In this document: piece after piece, positions 1-8,515 of the stretch
Layout of the letters: each line of letters begins with the position of its first letter
Position numbering within the stretch: position 1 is the stretch's first letter
NCBI RefSeq assembly: GCF_023516715.1
Contig: NZ_JAMGSI010000002.1
Location: 1 to 64,000 of the forward strand
Reading direction: 5' to 3'
From: Akkermansia massiliensis
Lineage (GTDB): Bacteria; Verrucomicrobiota; Verrucomicrobiia; Verrucomicrobiales; Akkermansiaceae
Length of the DNA stretch: 64,000 nucleotides
Made by a program: the position numbers and the translations under genes
Notes under the pieces: model-generated
What the model saw: only the letters and a program-made list of their open reading frames with translations
Database searches by the model: none
What the model was told of the DNA's origin: nothing

Positions 1-31
1 CCCCTATCTCCCCTATCTCCCCTATCTCCCC
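1..31. repeat. Short tandem repeat at the window edge
   Basis: Three copies of a nine-base pyrimidine-rich unit, CCCTATCTC, run head to tail from the first base. The array probably continues to the left of the window. It lies about 165 bases upstream of pstS and has no visible coding role. The rest of the interval up to pstS shows no convincing promoter or Pho box. Confidence 0.7.
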
Positions 32-193
32 CAAAGACAGCCCCCACAACCACATCCTTGCAGTTTGTGACGATTTCTTAACCAGGTTTCTCTTCCTCAC
101 CATGGGGGCGGGAGGGTATCACTTCCCCGTCTTCCGGCATGAACGGCGCTACCGTCCGGGAAACGGAAGACGCAACACAACAGAAAAGACGCC

Positions 194-1156
194 ATGAAAT
201 TTGTCGCCAAAATCCTGACCATCGCAGCCGCTCTCAGCTCCCTGAGCATGGCCGCCGAGAAAGTAACCGTTGACAGCAGCATCAAGCCGTATGCGCCCAC
301 CAGCGGCGTTTCCGGCAACCTGAGCGCCGTCGGTTCCGATACGCTGAACAACCTGATGACCCTTTGGGCGGAAGGATTCAGCAAGAAGTACCCCAGCGTC
401 AAAATAGGCGTTGAAGGCAAAGGTTCTTCCACGGCTCCCCCCGCCCTCACGGCAGGGACGGCCCAGCTCGCCCCCATGAGCCGCCAGATGAAGCGGGAGG
501 AAATAGCGGCCTTTGAAGCCAAATACGGCTACAAGCCGACGGAAATCAAGGTGGCCCTGGACGCCGTGGCCTTCTTCGTCAACAAGAACAATCCCATCCA
601 GGCCCTTTCCCTGTCGCAGATTGACTCCATCTTCTCCTCCACCTTCAAGCGCGGGGGCTCCAACATCTCCGACTGGGGCGATGCGGGCGTCCCCTCCATG
701 AAGGGAAAAGCCATCTCCATCTACGGCCGTAACAGCGCCTCCGGCACGAACGGCTTCGTGAAGGAAATCGCCCTGAAGAAGGGGGACTACAAAAACTCCG
801 TGAAGGAACAGCCCGGCTCCTCCGCCGTCGTGCAGGGCATCAGCTCCGACGAACAGGGGATCGGCTATTCCGGCATCGGATACGTCACCTCCGGCGTGAA
901 AACCCTCTCCCTGGCGGAAAAAGGCGGCCAGGTGGCCGTGCAGCCCTCCTATGACAACTGCATCAGCGGCAAATACCCGCTCTCCCGCTACCTGCTGATT
1001 TACGTCAACAAGAAGCCCGGCGAACCCCTGGACACCCTGACCAGGGAATTCATCAAGTTCATCGTCTCCAAGGACGGCCAGGAAATCGTGACCAAGGACG
1101 GCTATTACCCGATTCCCGCCAAGGTCAGCGCGGATGTCCTCAAGAGCATTGAATAA
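194..1156 (+). CDS. pstS: Phosphate ABC transporter substrate-binding protein PstS
   Basis: This is the periplasmic phosphate receptor that delivers phosphate to the PstCA channel. The 320-residue product starts with a signal peptide (Lys near the N-terminus, a hydrophobic core, Ala-rich end near residue 20). A PBP-like domain follows, with the family pattern VGSDTLNNLM near residue 50, a GKGSSTAPPAL phosphate-loop region near residue 80, and RNSASGTNGF near residue 180. Length and order fit the family. It is the first of five same-strand genes, pstS-pstC-pstA-pstB-phoU. The ATG at 194 is preceded by only a weak purine stretch. I saw no convincing Pho box in the 190 bases upstream, so phosphate control is expected from the family but not shown here. 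Confidence 0.95.
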   Translation: MKFVAKILTIAAALSSLSMAAEKVTVDSSIKPYAPTSGVSGNLSAVGSDTLNNLMTLWAEGFSKKYPSVKIGVEGKGSSTAPPALTAGTAQLAPMSRQMKREEIAAFEAKYGYKPTEIKVALDAVAFFVNKNNPIQALSLSQIDSIFSSTFKRGGSNISDWGDAGVPSMKGKAISIYGRNSASGTNGFVKEIALKKGDYKNSVKEQPGSSAVVQGISSDEQGIGYSGIGYVTSGVKTLSLAEKGGQVAVQPSYDNCISGKYPLSRYLLIYVNKKPGEPLDTLTREFIKFIVSKDGQEIVTKDGYYPIPAKVSADVLKSIE

Positions 1157-1252
1157 ACACCCCTTCCATACGCCATCAACACATGCCGGGGCAGGACTGC
1201 GGCCTTCCCGCCGGAGTCCTGCCCCCAACTCCCCTCTCCACCGCCTGCCGTC

Positions 1253-3607
1253 ATGAGCGCCAAAGTCCCTTCTCCCGCGCCCCCCAAGAAGCCCAAGCCC
1301 GTTCCGGAACGCTTCCAGGTGGCAAAAACCACGCTGTGGTTTGACCGCATCATGACTAAAACCATCATCGGCGGGGGCTTTACCGTCATTGTAGCCGTTT
1401 TCGGCATCCTCTTTTTCCTGCTGGCCGTCACCATTCCCCTCTTCCAGGGCGCGGACGTGGAAGAACGGCAGCACCTTTCCCCGTCCGCCCCGGTCCAGGG
1501 GACCTGGGGCCTGGACCCTTCCGGCACGTTCCCCTTCGTCTATGACAACGGCAAAAACGTCTTCTTTCTGGACAAGGCAACCGGGAACCTCAACCCCGCT
1601 CCCGTATCCCTGCCGGACGGGGAAACCGTCTGCGCCCATTCCTATGATTCATCCCTGGCGGCCTACGCCATCGCCACGGAATCCGGCAAGGCAGGCCTTA
1701 TCTCCGTCCATTCCGGACTCAACATCCACGGCCAGGCGAACGCGCACGGCCCGGACAAGGCCGGAACGGAAACCAGCCCGCTCTACCCCTTGACGGAAAG
1801 CGGCTCCGTTCCCGGCAGAATATCCCGCATAGCCTACGCGGACGCGGGGGAACGGAAAATCTTCACCGCGACCGCGGAGACGGAACAGGGTCCGCGCCTC
1901 CTGCTGATGACGCTGGAGGAATCCCGCTCCCTGCTCCATGAAGGGGAGCTGGCCCCCTCCGGCTTCCATGATCTGACGGACCAGCTTGAAGGCCGCCCCG
2001 CCGCCCTGCTGCCCGGCGCCTCCGGAGACAGCCTCGTCATCGCTACGGACACGGACAAACTCCTCTACTTCTCCTATGATGAAGACCGGGAAACGTGGGT
2101 CAAGCGGCAAACCATTCCGTCCCCCCTGGGAAGCGGAGAAAAAATGACCTCCGTCAACTGGCTCTTCGGAGACATGTCCCTGGTGATAGGCGGCGACAAG
2201 GGAAGCCTTAAAATTTTCAGCCTGTATCCCCACCCCCGCCCGGACGGCCCCGCCGTGCGCCTCTTCGGGCAGACCAGGCAGTTCCCCCCCCTGGACGGCC
2301 CGGTGCAGCATTACGCCGCCTCCGGCATCAACCGTTCCTTCCTGGTCTCCACCCCGCGTGAGCTCAGGCTCTGCTACGGAACCACGGCTGACGTCCGCTG
2401 GAGCAGCGACCCGCTGGAATTCACCCCCGTCCAGCTGGCGGCCAGCACGGAATTCAACTCCGCCATTGCCGTGGACGCCGGGGGAAAGGTCCACTTCTTC
2501 TCCATGGAAGACAGGCACCCGGAAGCAGGGTCCAAAGCCCTGGCCGGGAAAATCTGGTATGAAGGGTATGACTCCCCCAAATGGCTCTGGCAATCCGTGG
2601 GCGGCACGGACGACTACGAATCCAAGCTCTCCCTGATGCCCCTGGTCTTCGGCACGCTGAAAGGCACCCTGTACGCCCTCGTCTTCGCCGTTCCGGTAGC
2701 GGTCATGGCCGCCATTTACACGGCCCACTTCATGGCCCCCTCCGTCAAGCGGGTGGTAAAACCCGTCATGGAAATCATGGCGTCCCTGCCCTCCGTGGTG
2801 CTGGGCTTCTTCGGCGCGCTCTACCTGGCCCCCAGAATGGAGGACAAGGTGCCCGCCCTGCTCTGCATGGCCGTCCTCATTCCCGGCCTGGCGGCCCTGA
2901 TCGCGTGGTTCTGGACCACGCGGCCCGCGGCCTGGCGCAACAAATTCAGCCGCGGCGTGGAATACATCGTCATGACTCCCGTCATCCTGCTCTGCGCCTG
3001 GTTCTGCTGGGAATACCTGGGCTACTGGCTGGAACAGCCCCTCATCAGCCTCTGCCGCGGCGTCATGGGACTGTGGGGCGTGGGGGACTTCCAGGCCGCC
3101 AGCTTCGCGGACCTGTGGCGCAACGGCTTCGGCATGCCCTATGAACAGCGCAACTCCCTGGTGGTGGGGTTCATCATGGGCTTTGCCGTCATCCCCGTCA
3201 TCTTCACCATTTCCGAGGATGCCCTGAGCAACGTCCCCCCTTCCCTTATCGCCGCCTCGGAGGCGCTGGGGGCCAGCCGCTGGCAGATGGTCCGCACCGT
3301 GGTCCTTCCGGTGGCTTCCGCGGGCATTTTCTCCGCCCTGATGATAGGTCTGGGCAGAGCCGTGGGGGAAACCATGATCGTGCTGATGGCCACGGGGAAC
3401 ACCCCTATCATGGACTGGAACATCTTCAACGGCATGCGCACCCTCTCCGCCAACATCGCCACGGAACTGCCGGAGGCGGCGCAGGACTCCACCCACTACC
3501 GCGTCCTCTTCCTGGGCGGCCTCATTCTCTTCTCCATGACTTTCATTCTGAACACTCTGGCGGAAATCGTGCGCCAGCGGCTCCGCAAACGCTTCAACGT
3601 CATTTGA
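1253..3607 (+). CDS. pstC: Phosphate ABC transporter permease PstC with a large extracytoplasmic insertion
   Basis: This is one of the two inner-membrane permeases of the phosphate importer. At 784 residues it is more than twice the usual PstC length of about 300. After a Pro/Lys-rich cytoplasmic start there is one membrane helix (about residues 38-64). Roughly 390 residues follow with repeated short beta strands and the look of a beta-propeller (about 68-450). The normal permease core resumes near residue 458 and includes the EAA-type loop with EALGASRWQM near residue 670, which docks on PstB. The insertion sits between the first and second helices and should therefore be periplasmic. Long PstC proteins are known in some proteobacteria. 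What this domain binds is not known to me. Confidence 0.92.
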   Translation: MSAKVPSPAPPKKPKPVPERFQVAKTTLWFDRIMTKTIIGGGFTVIVAVFGILFFLLAVTIPLFQGADVEERQHLSPSAPVQGTWGLDPSGTFPFVYDNGKNVFFLDKATGNLNPAPVSLPDGETVCAHSYDSSLAAYAIATESGKAGLISVHSGLNIHGQANAHGPDKAGTETSPLYPLTESGSVPGRISRIAYADAGERKIFTATAETEQGPRLLLMTLEESRSLLHEGELAPSGFHDLTDQLEGRPAALLPGASGDSLVIATDTDKLLYFSYDEDRETWVKRQTIPSPLGSGEKMTSVNWLFGDMSLVIGGDKGSLKIFSLYPHPRPDGPAVRLFGQTRQFPPLDGPVQHYAASGINRSFLVSTPRELRLCYGTTADVRWSSDPLEFTPVQLAASTEFNSAIAVDAGGKVHFFSMEDRHPEAGSKALAGKIWYEGYDSPKWLWQSVGGTDDYESKLSLMPLVFGTLKGTLYALVFAVPVAVMAAIYTAHFMAPSVKRVVKPVMEIMASLPSVVLGFFGALYLAPRMEDKVPALLCMAVLIPGLAALIAWFWTTRPAAWRNKFSRGVEYIVMTPVILLCAWFCWEYLGYWLEQPLISLCRGVMGLWGVGDFQAASFADLWRNGFGMPYEQRNSLVVGFIMGFAVIPVIFTISEDALSNVPPSLIAASEALGASRWQMVRTVVLPVASAGIFSALMIGLGRAVGETMIVLMATGNTPIMDWNIFNGMRTLSANIATELPEAAQDSTHYRVLFLGGLILFSMTFILNTLAEIVRQRLRKRFNVI

Positions 3608-3626
3608 GACTTCCTCTCCATCTTCC

Positions 3627-5381
3627 ATGAAACAGGACTTCAGCCTTCCGCCCGCTCCCAAACGCCCCCTGGGGGAAGTCAACATCTGGCTCACCTCCAT
3701 CGGGCTCTCCCTGGGCCTCATCATGATCTTCGGCCTGCTGGGCATCATCGTCTTCAACGGCCTGGAGGCCTTCTGGCCCAAAACCGTCCATGAACTGACG
3801 ATCGCCCCCGCTTCACAGGGGGAAAAACCCCTTGTCCTGTACGCCGGCATCACGAAGGACCAGACGCGCCACATGCCCGCGGACCCCGCCCTCCCCGGCT
3901 CCATGGCGAAGGACGTGCGGGAATACCAGCTCTTCACCGGAAGCAAGGAAGCCTACGGGCAATCCTACCGCTACGTGGACGCGCACAACGTCACCGCCTC
4001 CTCCACCCCAAAAGGGCTCCTGTGCCTGGAACGCATGGAGGGAGGAAAAGCCCTGGTCAAACCGCTGGAGCTCAAGCTGGCCTCCGGAGAAACCGTCCCG
4101 GCCTCCTCCCCGGAATTCATGACGGCCTTCCGCCGCGCGCTGGACCGGGAAGCGGAGTTGCGGGACGACATCAAGGCCATTGACGCCAAAGACATCGGCG
4201 CCGTCAACACCCGGCTGGCGGACGCCAAGCTGGACATCAAGGCCATTGAACGCTCCTATGACATCCGGGAGGAAAACGGACGGCGCACGGCCACGCCCAG
4301 GGAAAACCCCATCCTCACAGGCATGGATGACCCGGCGGGGGAACTGGACCGGCTCCGCGCCAGGGTGGAGCAGCTCAACGCGGAATACGCCCGGTACACC
4401 GCAGAAGCGGGCAGGCTGAGGGAACAGCAGGGCCGGGACACGCTCGTGTATGCCCTGGGAGACGGGGAGAAGAAGGAAACCGGCATGGACAAAATCGTTT
4501 ACGGCTACCAGCCGAACGACCTGGGCTTCTTCGGCAAATGCGGCGTCTTCCTCCACAACCTGTACCACTTCATCATGGATGACCCGCGGGAGGCCAACAC
4601 GGAAGGCGGCATCTTCCCCGCCATCTTCGGCACCTTCATCATGACCCTGCTCATGAGCGCGCTGGTCACGCCCGTGGGGGTCATCGGCGCCATCTACCTG
4701 CGGGAATACGCCCGGCAGGGAGCCCTGGTGCAGGCCGTGCGCATCTGCGTGAACAACCTGGCGGGCGTGCCTTCCATCGTCTTCGGCGTCTTCGGCCTCG
4801 GCTTCTTCGTCTACTACCTGGGCGGAACGATTGACGAACTCTTCTACTGGAAAAAGCTGGCCGTGGACAACACGCCCACCTTCGGCACCTCCGGCATCCT
4901 GTGGGCCTCCCTCACGCTGGCCCTGATGACGCTGCCCGTCGTCATCGTCTCCACGGAGGAAGCCCTCTCCGCCGTCCCCCGCGGGCTGCGGGAGGCGGCC
5001 CTGGCCTGCGGAGCCTCCAAATGGCAGATGATCAAGCGCATCATCCTTCCCAGCGCCCTGCCGGGCGTCATGACCGGCCTCATTCTGGCCATGGCCCGCG
5101 GCGCGGGGGAAGTGGCCCCACTCATGGTCACGGGCGTGGTGAAGCTGGCCCCTTCCCTGCCCATTGACGGGGAAGGCCCCTTCATCCACCTGGAGCGCAA
5201 ATTCATGCACCTGGGCTTCCACATCTATGACGTGGGGTTCCAGTCGCCGGACTCGGACGCCGCCCAGCCCATGGTCTTCGCCACCACTCTGCTGCTCATC
5301 CTGCTGGTGGTGGTCATGAACCTCACGGCCATCCTCATCCGCAACCGCCTGCGCAAAAAATACGCGGCCTCCAGCTTCTAA
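3627..5381 (+). CDS. pstA: Phosphate ABC transporter permease PstA with a coiled-coil insertion
   Basis: This is the second permease of the phosphate importer, 584 residues against about 290 in the usual family member. A first membrane helix (about residues 24-47) is followed by some 270 periplasmic residues. Residues about 160-285 are charged and heptad-like, with many Ala, Glu, Leu and Arg, as expected for a coiled coil. The permease core begins near residue 328. Its EAA loop contains [13 protein letters not shown], which contacts PstB. The gene follows pstC by 19 bases. Both permeases are expanded at the same topological place, so the two insertions probably meet in the periplasm; this is inference. 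Confidence 0.92.
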   Translation: MKQDFSLPPAPKRPLGEVNIWLTSIGLSLGLIMIFGLLGIIVFNGLEAFWPKTVHELTIAPASQGEKPLVLYAGITKDQTRHMPADPALPGSMAKDVREYQLFTGSKEAYGQSYRYVDAHNVTASSTPKGLLCLERMEGGKALVKPLELKLASGETVPASSPEFMTAFRRALDREAELRDDIKAIDAKDIGAVNTRLADAKLDIKAIERSYDIREENGRRTATPRENPILTGMDDPAGELDRLRARVEQLNAEYARYTAEAGRLREQQGRDTLVYALGDGEKKETGMDKIVYGYQPNDLGFFGKCGVFLHNLYHFIMDDPREANTEGGIFPAIFGTFIMTLLMSALVTPVGVIGAIYLREYARQGALVQAVRICVNNLAGVPSIVFGVFGLGFFVYYLGGTIDELFYWKKLAVDNTPTFGTSGILWASLTLALMTLPVVIVSTEEALSAVPRGLREAALACGASKWQMIKRIILPSALPGVMTGLILAMARGAGEVAPLMVTGVVKLAPSLPIDGEGPFIHLERKFMHLGFHIYDVGFQSPDSDAAQPMVFATTLLLILLVVVMNLTAILIRNRLRKKYAASSF

Positions 5382-5403
5382 CCCCGTTCTCCTTCACCAT
5401 CCC

Positions 5404-6183
5404 ATGACTGAACCAGCCGCCCCAGACGACGATCCCATCATTGAAGTGGAAGATTTCTCCTTCTTTTACGGAAGCAAACAGGTTCTCTTCAACATCGGCA
5501 TGACCTTTGAAACCAACCGCGTGACGGCCCTCATCGGGCCCTCCGGCTGCGGAAAATCCACCCTGCTCCGCAACATCAACCGCATGAACGACCTGGTTCC
5601 GGACGTCCGCCACCAGGGGGACATCCGCATTGACGGCACCAGCCTGTACGATCCGCGCGTGGAAGTCATCTCCCTGCGCAAGCGCGTGGGCATGGTCTTC
5701 CAGAAATACAACCCTTTCCCTAAAAGCATTTATGAAAACATCGTCTTCCCCCTCCGCGTGGCGGGACGCAGCAGGCGCGCGGAACTGGATGAAACCGTGG
5801 AACGCAGCCTGAAAGGCGCCGCCCTGTGGGACGAAGTGAAGGACAAGCTGCACGAAAGCGCCTACGGCCTTTCCGGAGGCCAGCAGCAGCGGCTGTGCAT
5901 CGCCCGCGCCATCGCCAACCGCCCCCAGATCCTGCTGATGGACGAGCCCTGCGCCGCCCTGGACCCCATCGCCACGCTGAAAATAGAAGACCTGATGGAA
6001 GACCTGAAAAAAGACCTCACCATCGTCATCGTCACCCACAACATGCAGCAGGCCACGCGCATTGCGGACCGCACCGCCTTCATGTACATGGGCCGCCTGG
6101 TGGAATACGGGGAAACGTCTCAAATCTTCACCAACCCCGCGGAAAAAGAAACGGAAGCCTACATCACGGGCCGTTTCAGCTAA
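5404..6183 (+). CDS. pstB: Phosphate ABC transporter ATP-binding protein PstB
   Basis: This is the cytoplasmic ATPase that powers phosphate import through PstCA. The 259-residue protein has Walker A (GPSGCGKST, about residues 44-52), the ABC signature LSGGQQQR (about 155-162) and Walker B ([13 protein letters not shown], about 176-188). An H-loop histidine follows in the segment IVTHNMQQA. The D-loop segment reads CAALDP where TSALDP is more usual, a mild variation. Length is typical. It follows pstA by 22 bases. Confidence 0.97.
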   Translation: MTEPAAPDDDPIIEVEDFSFFYGSKQVLFNIGMTFETNRVTALIGPSGCGKSTLLRNINRMNDLVPDVRHQGDIRIDGTSLYDPRVEVISLRKRVGMVFQKYNPFPKSIYENIVFPLRVAGRSRRAELDETVERSLKGAALWDEVKDKLHESAYGLSGGQQQRLCIARAIANRPQILLMDEPCAALDPIATLKIEDLMEDLKKDLTIVIVTHNMQQATRIADRTAFMYMGRLVEYGETSQIFTNPAEKETEAYITGRFS

Positions 6184-6211
6184 AAAGCCCAACTTCCAAG
6201 CCATTCACCTC

Positions 6212-6886
6212 ATGACACCTCCCGGCAACCACATCCTCCCCCACTATGACGCGGCCCTGAACGCCATCCGCACCCGCGTCAACGCCGTCTGCGGCAGCCT
6301 GCTGAAACACATGGACGTCCTGGAACGGGTCATCTCCGGCCCGGACAGCGACGGGGCCAACGGCATCATTGCGGACGGGGAACCGCTCAGCGAAGAAACC
6401 CGCCAGGTTCTCTCCCTCTGCGCCGCCGTGCTCACCCAGTTCCATCCCCTGGGGTCCGACCTGCGGCTTGTGCTCACCTTTTCCCGCTGCGGGGACAAGC
6501 TCCAGGAATGCATGGAGGAAGTCACGGGCATCGCCAGGCACGCCAAGGCATCCATCAGGCGCCGGGAGTCCCTATGCACGGATATAGTGCTCCCCCTGCT
6601 GGACATGGCCGTCTCCGAATTCCGGGACGCCGCACGGTGCCTGGAAACGCAGGACGCGGACGCCGCACGGGAAATACGCCTGCGGGACAAAAAGCTGGAC
6701 AAGGCCCACCGCAAGGCGCTGGCCCTGCTGGTATCCCCGGAAAGGGAAAACACGCCCTCCCTCAACGTCAACCTGCTCTTCATCATCCGCTCCCTGGAGC
6801 GCATCGGAGACATTGCCAAAACCATCGCCGCCACCGTCGTCTTCCTGAAGGAAGCCACGGACATCCGCCACGGAAAAGAGAAATAA
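6212..6886 (+). CDS. phoU: Phosphate transport system regulator PhoU
   Basis: PhoU proteins couple Pst transporter activity to phosphate signalling. The 224-residue product is almost entirely helical, as expected for two PhoU three-helix bundles. The segment ending SLERIGDIAKTIAATVVFL near the C-terminus matches the family's ExxxDxxxNIAE-type metal-binding helix. The ATG at 6212 is chosen because it begins a typical PhoU N-terminus, 28 bases after pstB; an earlier in-frame start would run into pstB. No phoR-phoB pair is visible in the window, so the signalling partner is unknown. Confidence 0.9.
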   Translation: MTPPGNHILPHYDAALNAIRTRVNAVCGSLLKHMDVLERVISGPDSDGANGIIADGEPLSEETRQVLSLCAAVLTQFHPLGSDLRLVLTFSRCGDKLQECMEEVTGIARHAKASIRRRESLCTDIVLPLLDMAVSEFRDAARCLETQDADAAREIRLRDKKLDKAHRKALALLVSPERENTPSLNVNLLFIIRSLERIGDIAKTIAATVVFLKEATDIRHGKEK

Positions 6887-6917
6887 ACCGCGTATTTTCC
6901 GCCGATTATTCCCCCGA

Positions 6918-7301
6918 TTATTCCGCCTTGCTCACGCTGAAGCAGTACACGGCGGGGTTGATCAGGGCCAGGGGGAGGTAGAACACGGCAAAGGACAGGG
7001 AGCCGCCGTACAAAACCAGGCACAGGGCGGAAACGATAAACAGGATTCCGATTTTAAGGCTCCGCGCCCAGTCCTGGCGGTTCACCAGCCAGATGAAGGC
7101 CGCGCATACAAAGCCGATGACCACGCACAACACCCCGCCCATGGTGAGGAACTGAATATAACTGGAACAGAATTGTTCCAGCCAACGCACATTATCCGGA
7201 CTGGGGGGATTACCTTCCCAGGCAAAAACGCCCGGCGGCAGCAGCGCCCACAACAGCACGGAAAAGAACACCAGGCGGTCCGTATTAAGGCGATAGGTCA
7301 T
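6918..7301 (-). CDS. Small membrane protein of unknown function
   Basis: The product is about 127 residues when the second in-frame ATG (7301) is used; an earlier ATG at 7319 would add six residues. There is an N-terminal hydrophobic segment ending in GVFAW that may be a signal peptide, then three further hydrophobic segments (FLTMGGVLCVVIGFVC, the region around SLKIGILFIVSALCLVL, and AVFYLPLALINPAVY). The layout of one short external loop followed by three helices recalls small TrbC/VirB2-like or holin-like membrane proteins, but I cannot assign a family. It is the last gene downstream of the Rid-family gene, 78 bases away, and converges on phoU. Two copies of CCGATTATTCC (6902-6924) overlap its stop codon. 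Confidence 0.7.
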   Translation of the reverse strand: MTYRLNTDRLVFFSVLLWALLPPGVFAWEGNPPSPDNVRWLEQFCSSYIQFLTMGGVLCVVIGFVCAAFIWLVNRQDWARSLKIGILFIVSALCLVLYGGSLSFAVFYLPLALINPAVYCFSVSKAE

Positions 7302-7379
7302 GCGGGGGTAAGGTACCATTTCCGTGCATGGGATAACAAGTGAAATCGGCCGCTCCCGGCTGTTCCGGGAACGGTTCCT

Positions 7380-8504
7380 TTACAGGGGAGCAAATGCACC
7401 GTCTCCGGCGCCATTGACGGCGATTCCGTCTATTTCCACCAGCCAGCCGGGGCGGCAGACGGGGGCTTTCAACAGCAGATGGGGGACGGCGGCCAGCGGG
7501 GATTCCATCAGGCGGCGGCTGACCGTTTCCCGGTCCGCCCAGTCGCGCAGGTACACCACAGCCTGCTTCAGGTCGCACAGGCTTCCGCCGCTCCTTTCCA
7601 TCAGGGCGTTCATGTTTTCCAGGGTGCGGTCCGTCTGCCGCGCCACGTCTCCCGGATGGACAATGTTTCCCTGCGCGTCAATGCTGGCCGTGCCGGAAAG
7701 GAAGTAGTGGGAGCGGTCCCCGTACACGATGCGGGCGCCGCGTTCAAAGGCCACCCGGTACAGGTGCGTGGGGGACAGGTAATCCGGAGCCTCCATGTAA
7801 CGGACCTGCCCCGGCTTCAGCCCGACGATTCCCAGGCTGTCCATGTGCAGCAGGCGCCCCGGCGTTTCCGTACAGCCTTCAATGCCCGTGCTGGCGATGA
7901 AATGGCTCTCCGGGGTCAGTCCGTAACGGCCAAAGCATTCATTGCGGCCTTCCACCAATCCGCGGTAGTTGTTGTCAATGTCCCGGCAGTAAATCCACGT
8001 GCGGTGAACCAGCTCCGGCACGGTTCCTCCCTGCGCGGCAGCCGCGCGGTCCAGCCAGCGGAATTCCTCCCGCATCTGGCCGTGGCTGTCCGGAGCGGAG
8101 GTTTCCTTCCTGCCCGCCAGAAACAACCGGTAATGCGGACGCCGGGCCGTCACCACCGTTCCCCACTGGTCCTCTTTCCGTCTTTTTTCCAGCATTCCGC
8201 CGATGTGCCATGCTTCCAGGGCCACGCGGGCCCCGTTCGCCGGGGGCTGCCCCACCACGGAGACGTAGGAGTTCCGCTCCCCCGCCATCCGGCGCAGCGT
8301 TTCCGACTGGCGCACCGGATCGCTGACGTGGAAGCGCAGCAGGAATTCATCTTCCCCGCCGCCGCCCAGTTCACGGTACCTGTCCATCAGGGAACGCAGT
8401 TCCGCCTCAAAGCTCGCGCCCGGTTCCGCCGTCATGCAGAAGAAATGTTCCTGCGCGCCGCTTTTTCCGCGCCATTCCGTTTTTTCAGGTAAATCCGCCG
8501 CCAT
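7380..8504 (-). CDS. Rid/YjgF-family protein, chorismatase-like two-domain layout
   Basis: The 374-residue protein ends in a YjgF/RidA-like domain (about residues 250-374), visible in the pattern QTDRTLENMNALMERSG followed by DLKQAVVYLRD. The N-terminal half, with a long segment before the Rid domain, resembles the FkbO/XanB2 chorismatase-like layout of two diverged YjgF folds. Classic RidA proteins are only about 130 residues. No signal peptide is present, so it is probably cytoplasmic. A strong ribosome-binding site (AAAGGAGG) sits just before the ATG and overlaps the stop codon of the upstream cytochrome gene. The two genes are therefore very likely cotranscribed and coupled. Substrate unknown. 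Confidence 0.75.
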   Translation of the reverse strand: MAADLPEKTEWRGKSGAQEHFFCMTAEPGASFEAELRSLMDRYRELGGGGEDEFLLRFHVSDPVRQSETLRRMAGERNSYVSVVGQPPANGARVALEAWHIGGMLEKRRKEDQWGTVVTARRPHYRLFLAGRKETSAPDSHGQMREEFRWLDRAAAAQGGTVPELVHRTWIYCRDIDNNYRGLVEGRNECFGRYGLTPESHFIASTGIEGCTETPGRLLHMDSLGIVGLKPGQVRYMEAPDYLSPTHLYRVAFERGARIVYGDRSHYFLSGTASIDAQGNIVHPGDVARQTDRTLENMNALMERSGGSLCDLKQAVVYLRDWADRETVSRRLMESPLAAVPHLLLKAPVCRPGWLVEIDGIAVNGAGDGAFAPL

Positions 8505-8515
8505 GGTGTCCTCCT

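Noticed and set aside
1-31. CRISPR-like repeat
   Set aside because: Units are only nine bases with no spacers.
149-1639. Minus-strand frame of 496 codons over pstS and pstC
   Set aside because: Antisense to two clear Pst genes; no motifs.
1649-3946. Minus-strand frame of 765 codons
   Set aside because: Antisense shadow of pstC and the start of pstA; Gly/His/Gln-rich with no domain pattern.
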